NCBI RefSeq assembly: GCF_016097555.1
Contig: NC_054712.1
Location: 41,639,562-41,703,561, forward strand
Reading direction: 5' to 3'
DNA from: Gigantopelta aegis
Lineage: Eukaryota > Mollusca > Gastropoda > Neomphalida > Peltospiridae
DNA length: 64,000 nucleotides
A model generated the notes under the pieces. That model was given only the letters and a program-made list of their open reading frames with translations, searched no databases and was not told the origin of the DNA. The position numbers and the translations under genes were made by a program. How positions within the stretch are numbered: position 1 is the first letter of the stretch; the number at the start of each line of letters is the position of its first letter. Shown here one piece after another: positions 55,403-62,658 of this stretch.

Positions 55403-58400
55403 CTCTTCACATATGTATAGAGGATAATAAATGAGTTGCCAGTTATTATAAAATTTATGTCCTAAGTGAAATGAAAATTATTTCACGAGGAACATAAATT
55501 TGATAATAACTGGTGCCGAGTTTGTTATTCTATTTATTATCTGAGCTATTTTTTCTCTAAAAGCCTTTATTTTTGACACATATGCACGTACATGTATAGA
55601 AATTATATAAACCACTTTATGCACTGTTCTGAGTATTGCTATAACTATAACTTTGTAATTTAATCATGTTCATAGATAATTTTCAAAAACAAAAGTTATC
55701 TTTATTCTGCTACAAAATGTATAATGAATTGCATTAAAATGACATTTTGTTATAAATTTAAAACCAAAAACAGACAGCCATAAATGCAAACTCTTTAAAA
55801 CTACATGACGTCATTTTGTGTGTTTGCCAAATCGTGATGATGTCATATTTAATACCGACAAGGTCATTGGTTTGTAAGCACCAAATCATCCAGTAGTATT
55901 CTTTTTTTAGACCAATGCATGATAATTTCTCAATGAGAAATTATGATTTTTATTTTCCCCGTTATGAGTGCTTGCTGGGGTAATAAATGGGAGAACTGGA
56001 AGGTTGACCTTGCAGTGCTGTATGTTTAATATTATTACTATATATTTACTCCCAGCCGTCGAGGAAATGGGAGGTTGACCTGGCAACGCTGGAGAATCTG
56101 ATCGACGCCAACACGGTGGCCATTGTCGTGACGAACCCGTCGAACCCGTGCGGCTCCGTGTACAGCAGGCAGCACCTGACTCACATCCTGGCCATCGCCT
56201 CCACACACAAGATCCCCATCATCGCTGACGAGATCTACGAACACTTCGTAAGAGTCTTTACCTATACACTGTATATCAAACTATAGCCTCCACACACAGG
56301 ATCCCCATCATAGCCGACTAGATCTATGAACACTTCGTGAGAGTCTTTATTATATTACATTTAGTGAAATATCTTAAAATATCAGTGAAATAAAAGTGTT
56401 ATCAGTCACTTAGTGACGAAACACATTTTAGAGTGAAAATTTCACTATTTCACTCTAAAATGTGTTATCGTCACTGTAGAAAGTGTTATCTTCACTGTAA
56501 GAAAGCCGGAACTATTTTGCTGCCGGCATTTTAAAACTAAAGGTAAATTGCCAAAAGTTATATAATAAATAGAAAATTTCATGTTTTTTGTCAAATATGA
56601 TTTATATCTCATCGTGTGAAGTTTGCAATCATATGACACTCGTCGCTTGTGTAACTCTTGAGATATGATTGCAAACTTCACTCAATGAGATATAAATCAT
56701 ATTTGACAAAAAACATTAAATATCCTCTATTTACTTACATGTATACACTGTATATTAAACTATCGCCACCACCCACAAGATCTTTACCTATACATAATAT
56801 ACACTGTAATACCATCTACAAATACCATTTTGGATGTCTAACTGTATATTGTACATTGTACAGATACAATCCAGTGTCATGGTATTTCTACAATATACAC
56901 ACGTACCTTTTATTTTAATTAATTCAGCTCATTTTTATTGTGGGAAAATATGAATATTAACTGAAATTTTACTAAAACTGTTTTTATTTTCTGTAAGTTT
57001 ATGATATATTAAACCGTGAACATGTTTTAATGCAGGTGTAAATTCGAGTGGATCGAGGGTTATACACCCAAATCAGTTTAGCAGTGTCTGTAACATCCAT
57101 TGCAGGTCTAGCTCTGTTGCTCACAAAATCTCGCCAATCGCCATATTTAAAAACAGATGGCTACTTTTATTTTAATTTGTCGGGGAAAAAATATGGCAAT
57201 AATTAATTGATATTTTGTTGAAAAATAGCTATATATTTTGTATTTTTAAGATAATTAATTTGTTGGGAAAAACCCCAAACTGATCACCCGGAGCTAGCAC
57301 TGCACTGTTTAACAGATGAATATAATAGGCTATACATTTATTTATTTATTTATTTATTATTAATATTTTATTATTATTATTATTATTATTATTTTCATTC
57401 ATTCATTCATTCATTCATTCATTCATTCATTCATTTATTTGTGGAGGTAACATGTCTTGATCAACTGAAAGAAAGAAAGAAATGTTTTATTTAACGACGC
57501 ACTTAACACATTTTATTTATGGTTATATGGCGTCAGACATATGGTTAAGGACCACACAGATATTGAGAGGAAAGCTGCTGTCGCCACTACATGGGCTATT
57601 CTTTCCGATTAGCAGCAATGGATCTTTTATTTGCGCTTCCCACAGGCAGGATAGCACAAACCATGGCTTTTGTTGAACCAGTTTTTTTATGGATCACTGG
57701 TCGGTGCAAATGGTTTACACCTACCTATTGAGCCTTGTGGAGCACTCACTCAGGGTTTGGAATCGGTATCTGGATTAAAATTCCCATGCCTCGACTGGGA
57801 TCCGAACCCAGTACCTACCAGCATGTAGACCGATAGCCTAACCACTACGCCACCTAGGCCGGTTTGATCAAGTGAATGTTTACGGTAAAGATTGCCAGTT
57901 ATATATAATGCTTTGTACTTTTGTAGTATATAATGGAATGCTGTAGATGCCATTTTTAAAGTTGTATGTCCTAATGCCGCTCTCTAAAGATGGCGAGACG
58001 TAGCCCTGCGTCAGTGGGCCCATTGGGCTATTTCTCCCTCCAGCCAGTGCATCATGACTGGTACATCAAAGGCTGTTGTATGTGCTATCCTGTCTATGGG
58101 ATGGTGTATATAAAAGATCCCTTGCTGCTAATCGAAAAGAGTAGCCCATGAAGTGACGACAGCGGGTTTCCTCCTTCAATTTCTGTGTGGTTCTTAACCA
58201 TATGTCCGATGCCATATAATCGTAACACAGGGATGGATCTTGGGTATTTTGCAGGGAGGTATAAGCACTTTAAAATAAGTAAGAAGGTGGGGTGGGGTTT
58301 TTTTCAGAACCCTCCACCCCCCACCCCCCACCCCCCCCCTGCCCTGCATTTTATCTGCATTTCTTAACATATTTTCATACAAATGTATCATTAGTTTTAT

Positions 58401-58494
58401 TTTCTCATCAGGTTTTCCCTGGTCTCCAGTACCACTCCCTAGCTTCCCTAACTGATGACGTTCCAATTCTGTCTTGTGGAGGTCTCACTAAGCG
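44252..58494 (+). CDS. TAT: Tyrosine aminotransferase, six 5' exons (44252-44399, 47390-47494, 52582-52649, 53759-53917, 56056-56247, 58412-58494); 3' part not in window
   Basis: PLP-dependent class-I aminotransferase that starts tyrosine breakdown (tyrosine + 2-oxoglutarate to 4-hydroxyphenylpyruvate + glutamate) in the cytosol. The six exons join in frame to ~251 residues. Key blocks are [64 protein letters not shown] (PLP-ring Asn), [11 protein letters not shown] (Asp binding the pyridine N) and [10 protein letters not shown], with the PLP Schiff-base lysine as the last full codon. The order and spacing fit vertebrate TAT up to about residue 281 of ~454. The N-terminus is ~29 residues shorter than human if Met 44252 is the start; the frame is open upstream to the acceptor, so an earlier exon is possible. 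The remaining exons (GWRLGW region onward) were not found before 64000. Introns contain very large minisatellites, several derived from the exons. Confidence 0.93.
44448..44722 (+). mobile_element. Type-B SINE in TAT intron
   Basis: Head CCGGCTTCGGTGGCGCAATG; body CTGTCCTGGACAGACAGCCC; end CTTAATTGGATATAAGCATG plus an A-rich tail. It begins ~50 bp after exon A. Confidence 0.88.
44858..44955 (-). mobile_element. SINE tail-2 fragment, reverse
   Basis: AAAGTTTATTTTGTTTAACA, CACTATAGCACATTGATTTA, CAGCTATTGGATGTCACAC. Confidence 0.8.
45024..45375. mobile_element. 352-bp hAT-like MITE with 7-bp target duplication
   Basis: Ends CAGGGCTTCTAGAA and (reverse complement) CAGGGCTTCTAGAT. TGTAGAG lies on both sides (45017-45023 and 45376-45382). 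A second copy in the opposite orientation is at 54819-55163. Confidence 0.8.
45635..45704. repeat. (ATGT)n/(ATATGT)n microsatellite
   Basis: Sits exactly at the interruption of the SINE, next to the hAT element. Confidence 0.95.
45705..47106 (-). mobile_element. Decayed hAT transposon
   Basis: Left end CAGGGGTTCAAAAAATTTC; reverse complement of the right end CGGGTTCAAAAATCCCATC. The - strand carries a hAT dimerisation-domain remnant. Target-site duplication is not clear because both flanks are TA/TG repeats. Confidence 0.65.
46217..46432 (-). pseudogene. hAT transposase C-terminal (dimerisation) remnant
   Basis: The frame holds [20 protein letters not shown], which matches the conserved C-terminal hAT motif (ER-x-FSA-x-N/R-R-x-KT). 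The upstream part ([17 protein letters not shown]) fits the same domain. Only 71 codons are open; the catalytic core is not recognisable, so this is a fossil. Confidence 0.72.
47390..47494 (+). CDS. TAT: TAT exon B
   Basis: Acceptor TTTTTAACAG ends at 47389; donor GTAAGT at 47495. Encodes [28 protein letters not shown] and NGYAPSI, phases 1/1. Its last ~14 bases plus donor (CCTTCCATCGGTAAGTGG) are the seed sequence of the minisatellite at 47955-49360. Confidence 0.92.
47816..47836. repeat. Poly(C) tract, ~21 bases
   Basis: Uninterrupted C run in TAT intron B. Confidence 0.9.
47955..49360 (+). repeat. ~65-bp minisatellite, ~21 units, derived from the 3' edge of TAT exon B
   Basis: The unit reads TATGCCTCTTCCATCGGTAA, GTGGTTCATTTAAAGGTGCA, CTATCATCATTATAAGGGTC, ATGTTTCA. 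Its first ~36 bases align with exon B and intron start (TATGCCCCTTCCATCGGTAA, GTGGTCATTTAAGGTA) with about four differences. Many units keep GTAAGT or GTGAGT. Frames with repeated His/Asn/Asp are artefacts. Confidence 0.93.
49361..49599. other. Intron sequence, no feature beyond a ~21-base T run at 49370-49390
   Basis: Lies between two minisatellites of the same intron. Confidence 0.6.
49600..52240. repeat. 77-bp minisatellite, ~34 units (TAT intron B)
   Basis: Unit: CTTAGATAGAACTAGTGTAT, TCCATAGATCCAACTACACT, AGACCACAGATCAGGTTAAC, AGTAGAGCAGTAAAACA. A shorter variant lacks the CTAGACCA segment and appears in patterned runs (for example 50150-50400 and 51740-52110), indicating higher-order duplication. 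Unit not similar to any exon seen. Confidence 0.95.
52582..52649 (+). CDS. TAT: TAT exon C
   Basis: Acceptor GTGTTGCAG ends at 52581; donor GTAGGT at 52650. Encodes [20 protein letters not shown] then EAK, completing the Gly split with exon B. Vertebrate TAT has SSREEIASYY...PLEAK here. Confidence 0.88.
52725..53645. repeat. (CTGT)n then (ATCC)n microsatellite, interrupted by a SINE
   Basis: ATCC-type repeats run from ~52745 to 52930 and again from 53318 to ~53645, with decay to ATCA/ATTC. The His-Pro-Ser-Ile frames are artefacts. Confidence 0.93.
52932..53314 (+). mobile_element. Type-A SINE, tail 1, inside the ATCC microsatellite
   Basis: Full-length copy from ACCAGCCTCGGTGGCATCG to GTGCGTCGTTAAATAAAACA and a CTTT tail. 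The flanks are microsatellite, so a target duplication cannot be told apart. Confidence 0.92.
53651..53758 (+). repeat. Degenerate ~35-bp repeat of the exon D acceptor region
   Basis: TTTCAGGATATTATCTTGTG, TTTAAGGATACCGTCTTGTG and the true TTTCAGGATATTATTCTGTG follow one another. Decoy CAG acceptors lie at 53697-53699 and 53707-53709, before the true one at 53756-53758. Confidence 0.7.
53759..53917 (+). CDS. TAT: TAT exon D
   Basis: Encodes [40 protein letters not shown] and [13 protein letters not shown], in phase 0 on both sides. Donor GTAAGT at 53918. Its last ~69 bases are repeated seven more times in the intron. Confidence 0.93.
53918..54700 (+). repeat. 110-bp tandem array: seven extra copies of the TAT exon D 3' end plus donor
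   Basis: Each unit has the exon part [20 protein letters not shown] then LL, a donor GTGAGT (last base of the exon part before 54031, 54141, 54251 and so on), and ~41 intronic bases ending in a pyrimidine tract (TCTATCTCTCTCACTTGCC). There is no AG acceptor before the exon part. A unit of 110 is not a multiple of three. The last unit (about 54619-54700) is the most diverged and is followed by a different intron sequence. Confidence 0.96.
54819..55163. mobile_element. hAT-like MITE, second copy (reverse of 45024-45375)
   Basis: CAGGGCTTTTAAATTATGGT, AGCCCCACTCCCATGGCTAG, TTGGGCTAGTAAATAACTAC is the reverse complement of the other copy's right half; the far end is decayed near TAGAAATCCTA. Confidence 0.75.
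55329..55401. repeat. (TTA)n microsatellite
   Basis: About 24 TTA/ATT repeats with one interruption. Confidence 0.95.
55420..55920 (+). mobile_element. ~500-bp repeat, copy 1
   Basis: Starts AGAGGATAATAAATGAG, has an inner inverted pair (CCAGTTATTATAAAATTTAT against ATAAATTTGATAATAACTGG), then AAAGCCTTTATTTTTGACAC and CATTTTGTTATAAATTTAAA; ends near GACCAATGCA. Copy 2 is at 58519-59066. Non-coding; the family name is unknown to me. Confidence 0.75.
55983..56024 (+). repeat. Diverged duplicate of the 5' edge of TAT exon E
   Basis: AAATGGGAGAACTGGAAGGT then TGACCTTGCAGTGCTG resembles exon E bases GGAAATGGGAGGTTGACCTG then GCAACGCTG. Confidence 0.55.
56056..56247 (+). CDS. TAT: TAT exon E (PLP Asn and Asp exon)
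   Basis: Acceptor TTTACTCCCAG ends at 56055; donor GTAAGA at 56248. Encodes [60 protein letters not shown] and YEHF, in phase 0. NPSNPCGS and ADEIY are the diagnostic aminotransferase motifs. Confidence 0.95.
56283..56350 (+). repeat. Extra copy of the TAT exon E 3' edge plus donor
   Basis: CCTCCACACACAGGATCCCC, ATCATAGCCGACTAGATCTA and GAACACTTCGTGAGAGTCTT match the exon's last ~50 bases and donor (...GAACACTTCGTAAGAGTCTT). The copy is non-coding because GAG became TAG. A third, shorter remnant (ATCGCCACCACCCACAAGAT then CTTTACCTATAC) is at about 56762-56797. Confidence 0.93.
56355..56735. mobile_element. MITE-like region with two hairpins
   Basis: A short palindrome is at 56427-56463 (TTTTAGAGTGAAA against TTTCACTCTAAAA). 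A second, with ~65-bp arms, is at 56568-56720 (TTTTTTGTCAAATATGATTT against AAATCATATTTGACAAAAAA). Sits between the duplicated copies of the exon E edge. Confidence 0.6.
57103..57302. mobile_element. hAT-like MITE, diverged
   Basis: Ends CAGGTCTAGCTCTG and (reverse complement) CAGTGCTAGCTCCG; interior TTAATTGATATTTTGTTG is shared with 6454-6643. Confidence 0.55.
57340..57440. repeat. (TTTA)n, (TTA)n and (ATTC)n microsatellites
   Basis: Three adjacent simple repeats. Confidence 0.95.
57465..57863 (-). mobile_element. Type-A SINE, tail 1, reverse, with 8-bp target duplication
   Basis: AAATGTTTTATTTAACGACG (tail) to TACGCCACCTAGGCCGG (head). TTGATCAA at 57457-57464 and 57864-57871. Confidence 0.9.
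57990..58226 (+). mobile_element. Type-C SINE, 3'-truncated
   Basis: GGCGAGACGTAGCCCTGCGT, body GTATATAAAAGATCCCTTGC, end GATGCCATATAATCGTAAC without the final tail. Confidence 0.85.
58412..58494 (+). CDS. TAT: TAT exon F (Schiff-base lysine)
   Basis: Acceptor TTTCTCATCAG ends at 58411; donor GTAAGT at 58495. Encodes [20 protein letters not shown] then SCGGLTK plus two bases of Arg (phase 2). The Lys corresponds to the PLP-binding lysine of vertebrate TAT. No duplicated edge follows this exon. Confidence 0.92.
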
Positions 58495-58518
58495 GTAAGT
58501 AATTTCTCTGTGAAATAA

Positions 58519-59066
58519 ATAGAGGATAATAAACGTGTTACCAGTTATTGTCAAATTTATGTCCCGAGAGAAATAATTTTCAGTTATCATGAGCTTTAGC
58601 GAGTGACAACTTAAAATTATTTCACAAGGGACATAAAGTTGATAATAACTGGTACCGAGTTTGTTATTCTATTCATTACCTCAGCTATTTTTCCTCGAAA
58701 AGCCTTTATTTTTTACGCACATGCACAAAGACCAACCTGTATAGAAACGATGTAAACCACTTTACGTACTGTTCTGAGAATTGCTATAACTTGTAATTTA
58801 ATCAAATTCATAGATAATTTTGAAAAAGAAAAGTTCTTCTTATTTTGCTACAAAATCTATAATGAATTGCATTACAATGACATTTTGTTATAAATTTAAT
58901 ACCAAAAAACAGAGAGCCATAAACACAAACTTTAAACTACGTATATACATGACGTCATCATGTGTGCTTGCCAAATCATGATGACATCATATTTAGTACC
59001 CACAAGGTCATTGGTTTGTAAGCGTCAAATTGTCCAATAGTATTGTTCGTGAGACCAATGCAGAAT
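58519..59066 (+). mobile_element. ~545-bp repeat, copy 2 (see 55420-55920)
   Basis: Begins AGAGGATAATAAACGTG, 25 bp after exon F. Same order of segments as copy 1, with a longer central hairpin (AATTTTCAGTTATCATGAGC region). Ends near GACCAATGCA. Confidence 0.75.
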
Positions 59067-59726
59067 ATTTCTTACTGACAAAACATGGAAAATATTTTTC
59101 CAGTTATTGGTGACCACTGGTGTAATAAACCCTAATTATATGCGACTTTATCTGTAGTTTAAATTCTTGCTTCTTACTATAATATTGCTTTGTTTTTCTT
59201 TTTATTTCGTTATTGGCATGCTTTTCAGTTTGTTGCTCTGTATATCGTAAGCCATGATACATACATGTTGTCTTGTCTAGTGGAAAGCCAAAGTTCTAAA
59301 TGTGCAAATGTTTTGTTAAACAAATATCTTATCTCTTCTGGGAGTTTTAGACTGTCATTAAATGTTTTTTAAATGGAGTTTATCTGATGAAATATTGTAA
59401 ATAATTACATATCACAAGCAGAGTAAGTCACTGTTTATTTATTGACCTTTTGAATTTTATATATATTTTATATATCAAGGGGTTAGTGCCAGCACCCATT
59501 TTATGGTAAATTATACAAAAATGAGTTAATCACCTTGTCAGCATCATGGGAATGTGTACTATCATTACACAATGTCTTATTCAAATCAATCATTTATTTA
59601 TGCTTTTATACATCAGAACCCAAACCAATTATCTTTTATGTCCATTACCACAAAAGGGCAAAACCATGTTTTTTGCACTACCTTATTCTGTCTCTCTAGA
59701 ATTTTGTTGTATTACCCATAGCTGAC
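59067..59726. other. No gene seen
   Basis: AT-rich intronic or intergenic sequence; no TAT exon (GWRLGW region) found. Confidence 0.5.
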
Positions 59727-59852
59727 AGATAGATAGATAGATAGATAGATAGATAACTATTTTAACGTGCCCATATACCACTAGGGTTTCGAACACGCCC
59801 ATCCAGAGTCCGACCTCCGATAAGATCTAAGATCGGTGGCCTGACTCGGGAT

Positions 59853-59873
59853 GGGGGGGGGGGGGGGGGGGGG
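59853..59873. repeat. Poly(G) tract, 21 bases
   Basis: Inside the repeat-like unit at 59727-61145. Another G run of ~17 is at 61427-61443. Confidence 0.95.
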
Positions 59874-60407
59874 TGTGCAGTAGAGTTGAAAATGGGCAGA
59901 ATTTTGAAAATAGCAATTAGTGAAGAAAAGAAAAAAGTTAATAGAATTAAAAATAAATAAATAAAAAGTTACAAGCCAAAAATAAAAAGAATTGACTGCT
60001 CGGTCAAATATTTATATAATTTGGAGCATTTTAGAAGGACAGTCCAAAAATAAATAAGAGAAAGAAGAGAGGATCGGACTATTTAATAATATTTGTAAAA
60101 AAAAGTAATTTCTACATAAAATTTTGAACGAAGATCTAAAAGTTTAAAGTCCGATTTATATGTTCACGTGAGTGGCCTCCTTAAGGCTGTTTTGTTCTTG
60201 AGGAGGTTGGCGCCTACAGAGACAAGATGAACTGCTTGCCGTTGAAGTGTGGCACAAGTTTCCTCCACCTGTGACCTAGCAGGGTTTTTGCTAGCTCGAC
60301 GTAATGGATGCCGGCGATGATCTTGAGTACTCTGTGGACAGTGTTGTTGTCCATATCCCTGAAAAGGATTCCTTGTCTGTACAGACCCTCCCGGCATGTC
60401 GTCACCA

Positions 60408-61130
60408 CTAAGCAGAGCGTCCCATCTCGTAAGTCCGTATCGTGGATGGCCACCTCACTGCAGTCGGGGAAATGCTTGAAACTTCCCTCTTGGATACCTC
60501 CCGGCAGTAAGCCCACGTTGTATCACCAACCAAGTACTTAGAGTACTGGCTCTTGATCTTGCTGACAGCGAGACTCCATGCGGCAAAGTCCCTGCCTTGG
60601 CCAGAGGCGGAAGCCCGTGCCTTGGCTGGCTGGTCACTCGGGGGAGTGACGGCCTTCTGTTTCGCAACACCAACTTCCTTGTTCGTCTCAACGGAGTTCC
60701 CCGTGGGTGGGGGTCTCGACGGAGTCGAACATGAAGGTGCAGGAATGGGAGACGCCGGCCGTGGAGTCTCGCACATGGCAATGTTCAGCTCCTCTCCTGG
60801 CGTCGACTCGTCAGACTTCGCTTGCTGGGTTTCCTCAGCTGGCTTGGCTGGCTTGTCCGGTTGGGCTAGGGGCGACAACGCAGAAGGGACCGCCGCTGGC
60901 GGTTGAGCCGCCAGCTTTGTTCCTCCCTGTGCCGCCCCTGGCGCACGTTTCCTCTTCCTCGGTCCTCTTCCCTTCTTTTGTGGAGCAGGGTCGCCGTACA
61001 CCAAGGTTACGGTTGCCCGTGACCCGGTGTACGTGACACGGTACTCTATCAGCGTCCCATACGAAGCAATTAATCCCCCCAGGTGGGGAGGTAACATGAG
61101 AGAGCATGGAATAGCGTCCGTCTTTATCAC
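60408..61130 (-). CDS. Unknown 240-residue basic, Pro/Ala-rich protein frame
   Basis: Starts MIKTDAIPCSLMLPPHLGG. It has a short ordered-looking part (YRVTYTGSRATVTLVYGD), then a basic patch (KKGRGPRKRKRAPGAA, possible nuclear-localisation or nucleic-acid-binding segment) and a long low-complexity Pro/Ala/Ser/Glu stretch. Composition is much more GC-rich than the surroundings. A 100-codon frame in another register (60214-60516; PDCSEVAIHDTDLRDGTLC...) overlaps its 3' end and also looks protein-like. I do not recognise either. It could be ORF1 of a retroelement or a host-type gene carried in a repeat. Confidence 0.4.
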   Translation of the reverse strand: MIKTDAIPCSLMLPPHLGGLIASYGTLIEYRVTYTGSRATVTLVYGDPAPQKKGRGPRKRKRAPGAAQGGTKLAAQPPAAVPSALSPLAQPDKPAKPAEETQQAKSDESTPGEELNIAMCETPRPASPIPAPSCSTPSRPPPTGNSVETNKEVGVAKQKAVTPPSDQPAKARASASGQGRDFAAWSLAVSKIKSQYSKYLVGDTTWAYCREVSKREVSSISPTAVRWPSTIRTYEMGRSA

Positions 61131-61145
61131 TAGCTCGAGTAGGGT

Positions 61146-61732
61146 GTAGCTGACAGACTTAACATGTTAGCTCACAACACTGGATTGTTGTGGGCTGTAA
61201 ACTTTCTGAGAAGATTGAATCCTAGGTGCCATACCGCATGACAAGCTAATGACACATGCTAGCTCTAAGTGTTTACATCTAGCAATGGTGTTTTATGTAA
61301 ACTATCTCTGGCTGGGTGTTTTGGCTTACAAAGAAATAACAATGCTGGCAGAAGTAGCTAGAAGTAATTGTTTACACATCACAATGACTGGTCCGTTGGT
61401 GGTAATCTGAAATGGACTGTGGACAATGGGGGGGGGGGGGGGGGCTGGAAGTGTGTAGTGCTTAGACATCTGGAATGTGTGTGTGTGTTGTTAACTAGTT
61501 GCTGAATAAATGCCGGTTATGCATGTAAATAGTTTAATCAGAAGTGATTGCAGAGTTCATTTAGTTCTACAGAAGAAACACGCAGTTGAGAAAATATTAA
61601 CTGAACAGAGACATAGAGAAAGTAGTTAAACAAGAAAGTTGTTTTCCCTTATTTTAGTCTGAATAATTAATCTGTTTATTATAAATTAATTTTTATTTTT
61701 TATTATTATTATTTTTTAATTAAATTAATTTG
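61146..61732. other. No gene seen
   Basis: Contains the G run at 61427-61443 and AT-rich sequence. Confidence 0.5.
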
Positions 61733-61850
61733 CCGGGGGCAGGACGTAGCCCAGTAGTAAAGTGCTGGCCTGGTGTACGGTCAGTCTAGGATCAACCCCT
61801 GTTAGTGGAATCATTGGACTATTTCTATTTATATATGATAAGACTAGTAG
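61733..61850 (+). mobile_element. Type-C SINE head fragment
   Basis: GGCAGGACGTAGCCCAGTAG, GGTCAGTCTAGGATCAACCC, TCATTGGACTATTTCTATTT. A more diverged tRNA-like SINE fragment follows at about 61890-62010 (AGCATAGTTCAGTGGTACAG). Confidence 0.7.
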
Positions 61851-62267
61851 CTAGAGTAGTTCATTCCTGTACATGCATGCAGTATATGACCCATGTCAGC
61901 ATAGTTCAGTGGTACAGATAGATGGGATAGGATATATGATTGAATTCCCTTAGTGGACCCATCGCCTTTTATCTTACTTCAACCAGTGCCCAGAACTGGT
62001 ACATTAAAGATTGTGATAATTATAGTTTAAACAACTTCCAGATCAGGTTGCCGGGGTATGGATTGAAAATTAACGTTGAGGAAAGACACTGGCTTAAGAT
62101 GTGATAATAATCCAGCTCAGATTTCAAGATATCACTTGCCGGATTCCTTTCGAGTTGTGCTGTGTCATAGCCAGCTTTGTTTTGTAGATCCACATAGTCA
62201 CGATCACGGGACACACACACCTTCCCACCTCCGCTATACTGAATTCTTAGGGGAACAAAAATAACAG

Positions 62268-62658
62268 TTAAAGGGACATTCCCGAGTTTGCTGCATTGTA
62301 AGATGTTTCCGACTAATAAAATATTTCTACAATTAAACTTACATATTAAATATATTTTCTTCTTTAGAATATCAGTGTCTTTATATTCAATGTGTTTCTG
62401 GTCGTCTTAATATTTGTAAGAAGCCCAAACTGGATTTTGTCTTCAAATAATTTCGTACGTACGACAAAATATTTTATAGGAAATAAAATGAAATTTAACT
62501 AGCTAGTACAAATATTAGAACAATCAGAAACATGTTTATTATACAGCCACTAATATTTTATGCAGAAAAATATATTTGATATGTAATTACAGTCGTCAAA
62601 AAGTCTGTTAGTCGATAACATCTTAAAAATTGCAGCAAACTCAGGAATGTCCCTTTAA
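62268..62658. mobile_element. TTAA-flanked MITE, complete reference copy
   Basis: 391 bp. Left end TTAAAGGGACATTCCCGAGT and right end (reverse complement) TTAAAGGGACATTCCTGAGT, followed on both sides by TTGCTGCA; TTAA at both borders. Copies or ends at 1271-2739 and 29408-29490. Confidence 0.88.

Larger units (their letters stand above)
59727..61145 (-). mobile_element. Repeat-like unit ending in (CTAT)n, with an unknown Pro/Lys-rich reading frame
   Basis: On the - strand the unit carries a 240-codon frame near its 5' side. A ~300-bp AT-rich stretch and a G-run follow, then a structured end (CCCGAGTCAGGCCACCGATC...GGGCACGTTAAAATAGTTAT) and a CTAT microsatellite. A terminal simple repeat after a GTTAA-type end is usual for non-LTR retrotransposons, so a LINE-like or LINE-mobilised element is the best guess. 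I see no reverse transcriptase or endonuclease. Confidence 0.4.

Noticed and set aside
60553-61036. Open frames on the + strand opposite the 60408-61130 frame
   Set aside because: GC-rich shadow frames of the - strand sequence without independent support.
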